Positions 35,077 through 44,357 of a stretch of 64,000 bases of DNA are shown here, one piece after another (position 1 is the first letter of the stretch; each line of letters starts with the position of its first letter). The position numbers and the translations under genes were made by a program. Location: the NCBI GenBank assembly GCA_022510725.1, contig JAFLSW010000007.1, positions 17,954 to 81,953 on the forward strand. Direction: 5' to 3'. Source of the stretch: Lachnospiraceae bacterium. GTDB taxonomy: Bacteria > Bacillota > Clostridia > Lachnospirales > Lachnospiraceae. The notes below the pieces were generated by a model. It worked only from the letters and a program-made list of their open reading frames with translations. It was not told where the DNA came from and made no database searches.

Positions 35077-36231
35077 ATGTCTACGATCAACGAGAAAGCT
35101 TTAGAGCTGCACAAGGAATGGAACGGAAAGTTAGAAACAGTGTCCAAGACCCCGGTAAAATCCAGGGAAGACCTGTCCTTAGCATATACCCCCGGGGTAG
35201 CGGAGCCCTGTAAGGTCATTGCCGAAAACCCGGAGGCTGCTTATCAATACACCATCAAAGCCAACACCATTGCCGTTGTATCCGACGGCAGCGCCGTTTT
35301 GGGACTGGGCAACATCGGCCCCCTTGCTGCCATGCCCGTTATGGAAGGCAAGGCGGTGCTTTTTAAAGAATTCGGCGGTGTCAATGCGGTGCCCATCTGC
35401 TTGGATACTCAGGATACAGAGGAGATCATTAAGGCAGTCACCTATTTAGCTCCCGCTTTTGGCGGCATCAACTTAGAGGACATCAGCGCACCCCGCTGCT
35501 TTGAGATTGAGGAAAGACTGAAACAGACCTTAAACATCCCGGTATTCCATGATGACCAGCACGGAACCGCCATCGTGGTCTTAGCCGGCACCATCAATGC
35601 CTTAAAGATCGTGAAAAAAGAAAAAGAAGACTGCAAGGTTGTCATAAACGGCGCAGGCAGCGCAGGCGTTGCCATTGCCAAGCTCTTAATGACCGATGGC
35701 TTTACCAATGTAATCCTCTGCAACAGGAAAGGCATTGTCAGCAAAGACAGAGATGACCTGAATTGGATGCAGCAGGAAATGGCTAATACCACCAACCCCA
35801 ACAATGAGACAGGCTCTCTGGCAGATGCCCTAAAGGGCGCGGACATATTCATCGGTGTCTCCGCTCCCAATACCGTCACTGCCGAAATGGTTTCTTCCAT
35901 GAATCGGGATGCCATTATATTTGCCATGTCCAATCCCGTTCCGGAGATCATGCCCGATGTGGCAAAGGCTGCGGGAGCAAGGATCGTAGGCACAGGCCGC
36001 AGCGATTTCCCCAACCAGATCAACAATGTGGTAGCTTTCCCCGGCATCTTTAAGGGTGCTTTGGAGGGCAGGGCTCCCCAGATCACCGAAGATATGAAGC
36101 TGGCTGCTGCATATGCCATTGCCGGACTGGTTCCCGAGGATCAGTTAAATGAAGACAATATCATGCCGGAGGCTTTTAACCCTCAAGTGGCTGAGGTTGT
36201 GGCAAACGCTGTAAAGTCCCACATCCGGTAG
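35077..36231 (+). CDS. Malic enzyme (NAD(P)-dependent, oxaloacetate-decarboxylating)
   Basis: 384 aa of the short bacterial form without a phosphotransacetylase domain. It converts malate to pyruvate and CO2, reducing NAD(P)+. Motifs: LSLAYTPGVAEPC near residue 32, the metal/substrate region FGGINLEDISAPRCFEIE near 130, HDDQHGTAIV near 158 and the dinucleotide loop GAGSAGVAIA near 190. The stop is followed 6 bp later by the radical SAM gene, so the three plus-strand genes here may be co-transcribed. Confidence 0.94.
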   Translation: MSTINEKALELHKEWNGKLETVSKTPVKSREDLSLAYTPGVAEPCKVIAENPEAAYQYTIKANTIAVVSDGSAVLGLGNIGPLAAMPVMEGKAVLFKEFGGVNAVPICLDTQDTEEIIKAVTYLAPAFGGINLEDISAPRCFEIEERLKQTLNIPVFHDDQHGTAIVVLAGTINALKIVKKEKEDCKVVINGAGSAGVAIAKLLMTDGFTNVILCNRKGIVSKDRDDLNWMQQEMANTTNPNNETGSLADALKGADIFIGVSAPNTVTAEMVSSMNRDAIIFAMSNPVPEIMPDVAKAAGARIVGTGRSDFPNQINNVVAFPGIFKGALEGRAPQITEDMKLAAAYAIAGLVPEDQLNEDNIMPEAFNPQVAEVVANAVKSHIR

Positions 36232-36237
36232 AAAAAC

Positions 36238-37197
36238 ATGATACAGGATTGGGGCGGAAAGCCCTACTACTCTTTGGATCATTATTGCAAGAAGACTTAT
36301 GGGAAAAAGCTTTATAAGATTGCCTTAGACGGGGGCTTTACCTGTCCAAACAGGGACGGTACTCTGGATAAAAGAGGCTGTATCTTTTGCAGCGAAGGAG
36401 GCAGCGGCGAATTTGCCGTTCCCCTAAAGGGCACAAAGACCCGGGAAGAAATGGATGATGCCATCAGCCGGGGTCTTTCCCTTTTTCGCAGTACAAAGAG
36501 GGGAGATGCCTATATTGGCTATTTTCAGTCCTATACCGGCACCTACGGTCCTCCCGAAAGGCTATATGCACTCTACTCCTGTGCTCTTTCCCATGATAAA
36601 ATAGCCGGCATTTCCATTGCCACCAGACCGGACTGTCTTGGGGATGCCGTGCTGGAGGTTTTGGACAGGCTCAAAAAAGAATATCCCCATAAATTTATCT
36701 GGATCGAGCTGGGACTGCAGACTGTTCACGAAGATACCGCCCTTTATATCCGACGGGGATATGGGCTTTCTGTATTTGAAGATGCAGCAAAACGCCTGCA
36801 GGAAAGGGACATTCCTCTTATTGTTCATGTGATCTTAGGACTGCCGAAGGAAACGGCGGATCGCAGCTTGGAAACGATATATTATGTAAACCAGTTTTCA
36901 CCTTTTGGTATGAAACTGCAGCTTCTGCACATTTTAAAAGGAACGGATCTTGCAGCGGAATACGAAAAAGGCCTGATTTCTGTCTATTCCAAAGAAGAAT
37001 ACTTATCCCTACTTTCCCGGTGCATAGCCGCCTTGAATCCTGAAACAGTCATTCACCGCATTACGGGAGATGGTCCCAAAAGGCTTTTGGTCGCACCGGA
37101 GTGGAGCGCCAATAAGCGGGATGTATTAAACAGCTTTCACCGTCTTTGTAAAGAGACCGGCTGTTATCAGGGAAAAGATTTTGAAAAATATAAATGA
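36238..37197 (+). CDS. TIGR01212-family radical SAM protein (YtqA-like)
   Basis: 319 aa. Family markers: LDHYCKKTYGKKLYKIALDG at the start, TCPNRDGTLDKRGCIFCSEG carrying the radical-SAM cysteine triad (C-x8+-C-x2-C form), YFQSYTGTY near residue 96, IGLQTVHE-like ELGLQTVHED near 155 and the C-terminal HRITGDGPKRLLVAPEW. The reaction is unestablished; members are proposed to act on tRNA or other biomolecules. It carries a 4Fe-4S cluster and consumes SAM. Confidence 0.9.
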   Translation: MIQDWGGKPYYSLDHYCKKTYGKKLYKIALDGGFTCPNRDGTLDKRGCIFCSEGGSGEFAVPLKGTKTREEMDDAISRGLSLFRSTKRGDAYIGYFQSYTGTYGPPERLYALYSCALSHDKIAGISIATRPDCLGDAVLEVLDRLKKEYPHKFIWIELGLQTVHEDTALYIRRGYGLSVFEDAAKRLQERDIPLIVHVILGLPKETADRSLETIYYVNQFSPFGMKLQLLHILKGTDLAAEYEKGLISVYSKEEYLSLLSRCIAALNPETVIHRITGDGPKRLLVAPEWSANKRDVLNSFHRLCKETGCYQGKDFEKYK

Positions 37198-37211
37198 TTT
37201 GAGGCATCAAG

Positions 37212-37727
37212 ATGACACAAGAACCTATCGCTTTATATAAACTGATCGTACTATATATGTTAAACAGGGTGGATTTTCCCCTGACCAGAGCTCAGGTTGA
37301 GACCTTTATCCTGGATAAGGAATACACCACCTATCTGACCTTGCAACAGGCCATCGGAGAGCTTTGCGAGGATCATATGATCGACGCAAAGACCCTTGGG
37401 AACCGCACCCATCTTACCTTGACGGAGGAAGGCCGGTCCGATCTGCATTTCTTTGAACAAAACATCTCTTCCGCCATTAAGGCGGAGATCGACGCCTACT
37501 TAAAAGAAAACTCCATGGCTTTACGCAATGAAGTTTCCGTAACGGGACAATATGACCGCACTTCCAAAGGCAGCTATCAGGCTGTACTCACCGCCAAAGA
37601 ACGGGGTGAGATCTTGGTGGAATTAAAGCTTACCGTTCCCGATGAAGACAGCGCTGCTTCTTTCTGCCATCACTGGCAGCAAAAAAGCCAGGAGATTTAT
37701 GCCATGCTGATGAAGGAGCTTTTCTGA
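37212..37727 (+). CDS. DUF4364 family protein (winged-helix-like)
   Basis: 171 aa, soluble. The N-terminal 70 residues look like a winged helix (LYKLIVLYMLNRVDFPLT, LQQAIGELCEDHMI, HLTLTEEG), and the rest is a beta-rich domain (ELKLTVPDEDSAASFC). This matches DUF4364, a Firmicutes family thought to be transcriptional regulators, without known targets. It lies 14 bp after the radical SAM gene. Confidence 0.85.
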   Translation: MTQEPIALYKLIVLYMLNRVDFPLTRAQVETFILDKEYTTYLTLQQAIGELCEDHMIDAKTLGNRTHLTLTEEGRSDLHFFEQNISSAIKAEIDAYLKENSMALRNEVSVTGQYDRTSKGSYQAVLTAKERGEILVELKLTVPDEDSAASFCHHWQQKSQEIYAMLMKELF

Positions 37728-37784
37728 GCGCCTCTTTGTCATATCCACCAACTGTAACTATCAAGATACTTTCCATATCTTATT

Positions 37785-39083
37785 TCATAATGCAAGCATC
37801 TCATCCAGACATCTGCCATCCGCATCAGGTAAAGTAACACCTATTATTTTTGCAAGGGTGGGACCCTCATCGTACAAATGCATGGAGGGTATTTCCACGC
37901 CTTCCCGTATACCATAGCCAAGGGCAAGAAAAAAGGTATCATACCCGGATTTGTCCGGATGATAGCCGTGAGTTGCCCGCATTTTCTTGCCTTTTGCCTG
38001 AGAAACCGGCTCTGTCAAGGTATGAAAGTCATCCAAAAAGTAAACTGACTCCCGCCCTTCAATTAAAAAGACACATTTGTCATCTGCTCCCATTTTTCTT
38101 GCATTTTTGCAAGTATAAATTTTTTCTATACCAAAAGTTAAATCATCCTTATATTTCTTTAACAAATTTCTCAGTCGAACATATTCTTCTTTGTTCGGCT
38201 TTTTTCGCGGGTTTCGATAAATATAGACAGACCCGTCACAATTTTTTGCAATATAAGTATAGTCCGTGATCACCCCATTTTTCACCTTTAAAAAGCCATT
38301 TTTCTGCAGGAAATAATTCAAATACACAATTCTCTCCGTTTGAAGCTGATAATGGTCCCCAAGTATAACAACTGTTGTTTTATCCATGTCTCCTGTCCGT
38401 TCCAATTGGTCCAAAAGCTCTCCCAAACGCCTGTCATGTCTTTGTAAGGCTTCTTTCACATGGGGATGATCCACCCCATAGTCATGACGCATGGTATCCA
38501 CATCAGTATAATGGATCATCATCATCTGCGGATGATACTTTTCCATGGTATAGAGGGCGCATTGATGGAGAAAATCGTCCAGGGCAGGTTGTTTTACCCC
38601 ATCCCTGATGTGCCCAAATCGTTTCAGCAGATCAAGCTCATAAAAAAGGCTGCCGTTTGCAGCAGAGACCATGATCTGATTTTGCCAGGGTCTGTTGGCT
38701 AAGACCTCCGGCAGATTGTAGGTTATTTTGCTCTTGGCGGTTACCGGCCACAACAAAGAAGCGGTCTTCCATCCCAGCTTATGGGCTTCGTCATAAAGGG
38801 TGGTGCCTTTTATAAATCGTCTCTGCCACATCCAGTCCGGCTTTTTGCGCTTTGGCTGCAACAGGGTATTGTTGATGATGCCGTGATTGACAGGCTTTTT
38901 CCCCGTTACAATGGAGGTATGGGCCGGATAAGTAAGGGAAGGATATACGCTTTTTACATGGGCGCACTTGGCTCCCTGTTGCCAAAGCCTGCCGAAATTG
39001 GGTAGGGTACGCAAATAGGGCAGATCTTTTTCTCCTACCGCATCTAATGAGATCATGATCAGTCTTCTGTGGATTTCAGCCAT
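37785..39083 (-). CDS. Alkaline-phosphatase-superfamily phosphodiesterase (nucleotide pyrophosphatase-like)
   Basis: 432 aa. Metal-site motifs of the NPP/alkaline phosphatase superfamily: LIMISLDAVG near residue 8 (Asp), VYPSLTYPAHTSIVTGKKPVNHG near 45 (nucleophile Thr/Ser region), HYTDVDTMRHDYG near 186, and VVILGDHYQ near 234, plus ATHGYHPD near 380. No signal peptide, so a cytosolic hydrolase of a phosphodiester or pyrophosphate is likely. Its ATG (GGAG) overlaps the 3' end of rarA by 25 bp. Confidence 0.85.
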   Translation of the reverse strand: MAEIHRRLIMISLDAVGEKDLPYLRTLPNFGRLWQQGAKCAHVKSVYPSLTYPAHTSIVTGKKPVNHGIINNTLLQPKRKKPDWMWQRRFIKGTTLYDEAHKLGWKTASLLWPVTAKSKITYNLPEVLANRPWQNQIMVSAANGSLFYELDLLKRFGHIRDGVKQPALDDFLHQCALYTMEKYHPQMMMIHYTDVDTMRHDYGVDHPHVKEALQRHDRRLGELLDQLERTGDMDKTTVVILGDHYQLQTERIVYLNYFLQKNGFLKVKNGVITDYTYIAKNCDGSVYIYRNPRKKPNKEEYVRLRNLLKKYKDDLTFGIEKIYTCKNARKMGADDKCVFLIEGRESVYFLDDFHTLTEPVSQAKGKKMRATHGYHPDKSGYDTFFLALGYGIREGVEIPSMHLYDEGPTLAKIIGVTLPDADGRCLDEMLAL

Positions 39084-40390
39084 CGCATATGCTCCTTGAT
39101 CTTTTTTTCATAGCCATTGTCACTGGGCTTATAAAATTCCCTGCCGTTTAACTCATAGGGCAGATATTGTTGGTTTACATAATGTTTGTCATAGTTATGG
39201 GCGTACAAATAGCCGATGCCCCGATCCAGCTTTGCCGCTCCTTTATAATGGGCATCCTGCAAATGCGGCGGGATAGGCAGACTTCCACTTGATTCTACCT
39301 CACTTCTAGCTTCTCCTACTGCCATGCAGGCCGCATTGCTTTTGGGTGCGCTGGCTATATAGCAGACCGCTTCCGATAAAATGATCTCCGCCTCCGGCAT
39401 GCCTATCCGGTCTACTGCCTGGGCAGCGCTGACAGCCACAGTCAGGGCATTGGGATCTGCCAGTCCTACATCCTCCGCCGCACAGATCATGATCCTGCGG
39501 GTAATGAAATTCAGATCCTCACCCGCATGCAGCATCCTTGCCAGATAGTAGACTGCCGCATCCGGATCGGAACCTCTCATGCTCTTAATAAAGGCCGATA
39601 CGGTATCATAGTGGTTGTCCCCTGTTTTATCGTATCTGACCACCCTCTTCTGGATACATTCCTTTGCTACCTCTAAGGTAATGTGAATCTTTTCATCTTC
39701 ACTCCGCTCTGTGGTCATGATCCCCAGTTCTATGGCATTTAAGGCGCATCTGGCGTCCCCGCCGGATAATTCCGCCAAAAACTCCACCGCCTCATCGTCG
39801 ATCACCGCGCCGTAAGCCCCCATTCCCTTCTTTTCATCATAGACTGCCCGCTGTATCAGTTCTTTGATATCTTCCTTCTCCAAAGGCTTTAATTCAAATA
39901 CCACCGAACGGGAAAGAAGAGCGTTATTTACTTCAAAATAAGGATTTTCCGTAGTGGCACCAATGAGGACCAGGGTACCGTCCTCTACAAAGGGCAAAAG
40001 ATAATCCTGCTGCCCTTTATTAAAACGATGAATCTCGTCTACAAACAAAATGGTCTTTTTACCGTACATGCCGGTGTCCGCTTTTGCCTTTTCCACCACC
40101 GCTTCCATGTCTTTTTTCCCTGCAACAGTGGCATTGATCTGGGTAAATAAGGCGCTGGTGGTATTGGCAATGACCTTGGCAAGGGTGGTCTTTCCCGTAC
40201 CCGGCGGGCCGTAAAAGATCACGCTCCCCAGCTTGTCCGCCATAATGGCCCGATACAGCATCTTATCTTTTCCGATGATATGGCGCTGTCCCACTACCTC
40301 GTCCAGGGCAGCAGGGCGCATCCTGGCTGCCAAAGGGGATTCCTGCTCCATCTTATTTTCTCTCATATAATCAAACAGATTCATATCCAT
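39059..40390 (-). CDS. rarA: Replication-associated recombination protein A (RarA/MgsA AAA+ ATPase)
   Basis: 443 aa. RarA acts at stalled replication forks. Seen are PLAARMRPAALDEVVGQ-type start, Walker A YGPPGTGKTTLAK near residue 59, Walker B FVDEIHRFNK near 115, sensor 1 GATTENPYFEV and the C-terminal tetramer domain (ESSGSLPIPPHLQDAHYKG, HNYDKHYVNQQYLP). GAGGA precedes the ATG at 40390. It lies 14 bp after the polysaccharide deacetylase gene. Confidence 0.95.
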   Translation of the reverse strand: MDMNLFDYMRENKMEQESPLAARMRPAALDEVVGQRHIIGKDKMLYRAIMADKLGSVIFYGPPGTGKTTLAKVIANTTSALFTQINATVAGKKDMEAVVEKAKADTGMYGKKTILFVDEIHRFNKGQQDYLLPFVEDGTLVLIGATTENPYFEVNNALLSRSVVFELKPLEKEDIKELIQRAVYDEKKGMGAYGAVIDDEAVEFLAELSGGDARCALNAIELGIMTTERSEDEKIHITLEVAKECIQKRVVRYDKTGDNHYDTVSAFIKSMRGSDPDAAVYYLARMLHAGEDLNFITRRIMICAAEDVGLADPNALTVAVSAAQAVDRIGMPEAEIILSEAVCYIASAPKSNAACMAVGEARSEVESSGSLPIPPHLQDAHYKGAAKLDRGIGYLYAHNYDKHYVNQQYLPYELNGREFYKPSDNGYEKKIKEHMRWLKSTED

Positions 40391-40404
40391 AGTATCTTTC
40401 CTCT

Positions 40405-41133
40405 TTAATTCAACAGCAATTCTTCCACCGTCACAAATTCATAGCCCTGCTTTTGCAGTTCATCGATAATGGTAAGGGCCGCACGGACGCTGGTCTGATA
40501 TTGATCGTGCATTAAGATAATACCATTTTCTCTGGCATTCGTCACTACCCTCCGGACTACCTTAGAAGCATCCTTCGTGCTCCAGTCCAGGGGATCGATA
40601 TTCCACAAAACACAGATCATGCCCGTCTGCTGCTCCAAAGACTTGCTGTATTCTCCAAAGGGAGGCCTGATAAACTGCGGGGATTGGCCGGTAGTCTGTT
40701 CAAGCAGCTCATTGACAGTATAAACCTCTTTTTCTATCAAGGCCTCGTCTGCCCGTGCAAGACTGACATGGTGATAGGTGTGGTTGCCGATCAGGTGTCC
40801 GTCCTCCGCCATTTCTTTGACCAGCTCCGGATACTGTTCCACAGCACTGCCCATGAGAAAAAATGTGGCCTTTACCTTCCGTTCCCTCAGCCCTTCTAAA
40901 AGTAAGGGGGTATAAATGGGATGAGGACCGTCATCAAAGGTAAGGGCGATCTTTTTGGTTTCTTTCACTTCGGTCTCTTCCTCTCCGGATTGCTCCTTTT
41001 CGTTATTTGGCCGGGCATACAAAGCTTCCCCCAAACTTTCACGAATTTCTGTCTGCTTGTTTAAACAGACACCAAAAAGCAGCAAACCCATCACCCCACA
41101 AAAGATTAGGATTGCTGCTGTCCTCTTTCTCAT
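40405..41133 (-). CDS. Polysaccharide deacetylase (NodB/CE4), membrane-anchored
   Basis: About 242 aa: a short basic start, one hydrophobic helix (TAAILIFCGVMGLLLFGVCL), a linker, then a NodB domain with the metal Asp pair IALTFDDGPHP near residue 65, HLIGNHTYHHVSLA (metal histidines) near 115, RPPFGEYS and the C-terminal ILMHDQYQT. These enzymes remove N-acetyl groups from cell-wall glycans outside the membrane. The ATG at 41133 with GGAG is chosen over a TTG 12 bases upstream. Confidence 0.92.
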   Translation of the reverse strand: MRKRTAAILIFCGVMGLLLFGVCLNKQTEIRESLGEALYARPNNEKEQSGEEETEVKETKKIALTFDDGPHPIYTPLLLEGLRERKVKATFFLMGSAVEQYPELVKEMAEDGHLIGNHTYHHVSLARADEALIEKEVYTVNELLEQTTGQSPQFIRPPFGEYSKSLEQQTGMICVLWNIDPLDWSTKDASKVVRRVVTNARENGIILMHDQYQTSVRAALTIIDELQKQGYEFVTVEELLLN

Positions 41134-41235
41134 ACCTAACTCCAACGGTATCTTCTTTTATTATACTATATGTAAGGGATTTTAAAGTATTACGGATACA
41201 TACCCTTGGTTTCTACAAAAATGCAATTGTATCTG

Positions 41236-42723
41236 TCAATTGCTGCCAAGGTTAATGTAGTTTACATAACTTTCCATAAAATCCGGTTCCTGGGCCAGAT
41301 TGATGGACTGCAACTGTGCCGGCAGCACTCTGTTTTCTCCCCTTAATATCATTCTTCCATAAACTGCAGCTCCTAAAAGTGCCGTATTTCCACAAGCAAC
41401 AGCCTTTTTTGCAAGATCAGCCGGAAGCAGGCCGATTTCTGCACTGTCTTCCGGATTCAGATAATATCCAAAGCCTCCTGCCAAATAGACCTGATCCACA
41501 TCCTTTTCCCCGATTCCCGCCTTTTTGAAAAGCATATCGATACCGCAGCGCACTGCCGCTTTGGCAAGCTGAAGCTGCCTGATCTGTTCCTGGGAAAAGG
41601 TCAATGTCCCTTCCTGTAAGGCAATGGAAATGCCGGTCTCAAAATAGGCATCATCCAGCGTGCCTGTTTCATCCACAATGCCCTCCCGATACAGTTTTGC
41701 CAAAAGCGCCACCATATCGCTTCCGAAAAATCCGGTCCCCGCCGCTCCGTCAAAGGCCGGACCTGCCGCCGCAGCAGTGGCAAATCCCTGTTTATCCCGA
41801 TACAATACCATTTCCGCATTGGTACCCAAGTCTAAAAACAGCTTCCAGCCGGTTCCCGATGAAAAGGCAGGTTCCTTCTCCTCCAAATAATCCAGTGCAT
41901 ATATTCCCGATGCAATATCTCCGCCTACAAAGGCAGAAAATCCGGGCATAATATAGGTCTTGATGCTGCCGATCTCCCATTCTGTCTCCTCCAAAAGCTC
42001 CGGCACAAAAGGTGCCTTAGCAAGCTTTTCCACATTGAGTCCCAGTAAAAGATGTACCATTGTGGTGTTTGCAGCAATAATGAGCAGATCTGCCTTCTCC
42101 CCCTTTTGATTGAGACAAGCAATGCCTTCTGACAGCTGTCTGCCTATCAATTTCTTTAACTCCGCTTGTCTGCCGGATAGGGAAGCCTCCATTCTGGTCA
42201 TCACATCCGCCCCCAGCTTTCTTTGGGCATTTACAGCTTTGTAAACATCTACGACACTTCCGTCACTTTTCTTTCTTTTCTCTAAGACCACGGTAGTTGT
42301 GCCTATATCCGCCACAAAAAAACAAGATTGACCCAATCGATCGCATCCTTTGTCAGTAATTTGATCATCTTGCGCCCATGCGATGTCAAATTTCCCCGAA
42401 ATGACATCGGTTTTCCCTTCTTTTATCAGTATTACACAATCTTCTGACATTTGTGTCATGCACGCCAGCCGCACACCCTGCCGCAATTCTTCTGCCGAAA
42501 GAAGTTTTCTTTCCTGGGGCTTAGGAAGGGGTGCGCCTTTCTCAAAATAGACCCGGCAGCCTCCGCAGATGCCTTTGCCGCCGCAAGGCGCGCTAAGAGG
42601 AATCCCTGCTTTTTCACATAGCAAAAGTAAGCTCTCTCCCTTATGGAAAGAAAGCTTACTTTCTATGATCTCTTCATTTATGGACTTGTCTTTATACCTG
42701 ATGGTGATCTGCCCCTGGGTCAT
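41236..42723 (-). CDS. RACo-like 2Fe-2S / ASKHA (DUF4445) reductive activator
   Basis: 495 aa. Residues 5-95 form a plant-type ferredoxin domain with Cys 47, 53, 56 and 88 (CGGKGICGGC, ACMTQ). Residues about 130-490 form the ASKHA/DUF4445 ATPase-like domain (FVADIGTTTVV, LFLDLGTNAEMVL, VYLAGGFGYYLN). RACo proteins use ATP to reactivate corrinoid methyltransferase proteins with Co(I) reduction. No corrinoid protein or methyltransferase gene lies nearby, so the partner is encoded elsewhere or the role differs. Confidence 0.88.
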   Translation of the reverse strand: MTQGQITIRYKDKSINEEIIESKLSFHKGESLLLLCEKAGIPLSAPCGGKGICGGCRVYFEKGAPLPKPQERKLLSAEELRQGVRLACMTQMSEDCVILIKEGKTDVISGKFDIAWAQDDQITDKGCDRLGQSCFFVADIGTTTVVLEKRKKSDGSVVDVYKAVNAQRKLGADVMTRMEASLSGRQAELKKLIGRQLSEGIACLNQKGEKADLLIIAANTTMVHLLLGLNVEKLAKAPFVPELLEETEWEIGSIKTYIMPGFSAFVGGDIASGIYALDYLEEKEPAFSSGTGWKLFLDLGTNAEMVLYRDKQGFATAAAAGPAFDGAAGTGFFGSDMVALLAKLYREGIVDETGTLDDAYFETGISIALQEGTLTFSQEQIRQLQLAKAAVRCGIDMLFKKAGIGEKDVDQVYLAGGFGYYLNPEDSAEIGLLPADLAKKAVACGNTALLGAAVYGRMILRGENRVLPAQLQSINLAQEPDFMESYVNYINLGSN

Positions 42724-42752
42724 GTCTGTATCCTTTATGCAAATGATATAAA

Positions 42753-42926
42753 TTATACAAATTGATTGGTCTCTTCGTTATAAACATAACCGATTCCGGA
42801 CAGTTTATCAAGTAATGTCTGCTTTTTTACATCCTCGTTTTCACACAGATCATCTAAGGACTTGTAATAATCCCTTAATTTTAAGTTTACATAACTCAGC
42901 ATCATCACCGGATCATTGGGCAACAT
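42753..42926 (-). CDS. DUF4250 small protein
   Basis: A 57-aa protein starting MLPNDPVMMLSYVNLKLRDY and ending GIGYVYNEETNQFV, the recognisable pattern of DUF4250. It is soluble and helical; function unknown. GAGGT lies 9 bp before the ATG. It sits between htrA and the RACo-like gene on the same strand, with gaps of 20 and 29 bp, so all three may be co-transcribed. Confidence 0.9.
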   Translation of the reverse strand: MLPNDPVMMLSYVNLKLRDYYKSLDDLCENEDVKKQTLLDKLSGIGYVYNEETNQFV

Positions 42927-42946
42927 TGCTCTTACCTCGCTTTTCT

Positions 42947-44278
42947 TTAATCAAACAATCCTCCGAAAAAGTCCTCTGCACTGTAACTGTTCTTATTTTC
43001 CTGTTTTCTTTCCGACTGAGGCGAAACCGCTTTTGCCGCAGCGTTTTCAGATAAAGTGACAAAAACTTTCTGTTCCCGGTATTTTCCCTCTTCATCAGTC
43101 CTCATAATGGTCACTTCCACTGTTTCTCCCACTTTATAATACCGCAGAGTGCTTTTTAATTCATTATAATTGGATATGGAGATTCCGTCAAAGGCAATGA
43201 TCACATCCCGTTCCCTCAGTCCTGCTGCTCTGGCGCCGCTGTCTTCTTCTGTTCCCAGTATATAAACGCCTACGGGAATATTGTACATAGCGGAAAGATC
43301 CTCGGAAACATTCTGACAGGTAATGCCCAATATACCCTGTTCTTTCTCATCTACCAGATCTCTGGTCTGTCTCTGCATCAGCTCTTCCAAAATGGGCTGC
43401 GCGGTGGAAATAGGAATGGCATAGCCCATGCCCTCCACCTTGGTACTGGCAAATTTGGAAGAATTGATGCCGATCACTTCTCCGTTCATATTTAGAAGGG
43501 CACCGCCGGAATTGCCTGGATTAATGGCAGCATCGGTCTGGATCAGACTTGCTGTCACACCGTCAATGGTCACTTCTCTGTCTTTAGCGCTGACAATGCC
43601 TGTGGTAACGCTCTGTCCATAGCCCAAGGAATTGCCGATGGCAATGACCTGATCTCCTACTTCCAGACTATCAGAGTCCCCCAACTTGGCAATAGCAATG
43701 GAGGATTTGATCTCCGGGGTCAGATCGCTCATTTTTACCGCTATAATAGCCAGATCATTGGAAACATCCGTACCCTTGATCTTGGCTTCTACCACCATAT
43801 TTTCATCATCCTGAAAGCAGACGGACAATTCATTGGATCCGGCAACCACATGATTGTTGGTAGCGATCAGCAATTCTTCTTCATTTTGACCGATAATGAT
43901 GCCGGAGCCAACGCCGGTGGCTTCATACTCATAAGTACCAAACATGCTGACAACTTCTTCCACACCTACATTAGTAATGGAAACAATGAATGGCATAGAG
44001 TTTTCTACAATAGTCGGAATTCCTGTTCCTGCTTGTTTCTGGGACATATTTTGGGCAGAGGCTACACTTTGACTTTGTGTGATAACCATTTCTGCCTCCG
44101 GCATATCGGTTTCTGCATGAAACTCTATGCCCTCCCTATCTGTCGCCTCCTGAAGCTTGATTAAGGCATCATCCACACCCGTAGCTTTTATAACTCCTAC
44201 AAACACCAAAGCTGCCGCCAGTCCAAAGGCTGCACCTCCTGCCAGTATCTGCACGGTTTTTTTCAAAAATCTCAACAT
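42947..44278 (-). CDS. HtrA/DegP-like membrane-anchored serine protease with PDZ domain
   Basis: About 443 aa. One N-terminal helix (ILAGGAAFGLAAALVFVGVI) anchors the protein with the protease outside. Triad: His about 143 (NNHVVAG), Asp about 175 (SNDLAII), Ser about 257 (NPGNSGGAL). A PDZ domain follows (DSGARAAGLRERDVIIAF). HtrA proteases handle misfolded secreted proteins. GGGAG lies 8 bp before the ATG at 44278; an upstream GTG is an alternative. The tail is Ser/Lys/Glu-rich. Confidence 0.93.
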   Translation of the reverse strand: MLRFLKKTVQILAGGAAFGLAAALVFVGVIKATGVDDALIKLQEATDREGIEFHAETDMPEAEMVITQSQSVASAQNMSQKQAGTGIPTIVENSMPFIVSITNVGVEEVVSMFGTYEYEATGVGSGIIIGQNEEELLIATNNHVVAGSNELSVCFQDDENMVVEAKIKGTDVSNDLAIIAVKMSDLTPEIKSSIAIAKLGDSDSLEVGDQVIAIGNSLGYGQSVTTGIVSAKDREVTIDGVTASLIQTDAAINPGNSGGALLNMNGEVIGINSSKFASTKVEGMGYAIPISTAQPILEELMQRQTRDLVDEKEQGILGITCQNVSEDLSAMYNIPVGVYILGTEEDSGARAAGLRERDVIIAFDGISISNYNELKSTLRYYKVGETVEVTIMRTDEEGKYREQKVFVTLSENAAAKAVSPQSERKQENKNSYSAEDFFGGLFD

Positions 44279-44357
44279 TTCAGTCACTCCCTTATCCAGA
44301 TCAGCTTTATTCTTTACAACTGTTACACTGAAAGAATATTCCTAATTTGTTATGGAT

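Noticed and set aside
35442..36119. Long reverse-strand ORF (225 aa) antisense to the malic enzyme gene
   Set aside because: It lies fully within a clear malic enzyme in another frame, has no ribosome site and an unnatural composition; a shadow.
42880..42900. Recurrent GTTTACATAA sequence at 11628, 22070, 39175, 41263 and 42887
   Set aside because: In these places it encodes Tyr-Val-Asn within real proteins; codon preference explains it. Only the non-coding pair near 1513-1586 was kept as a finding.
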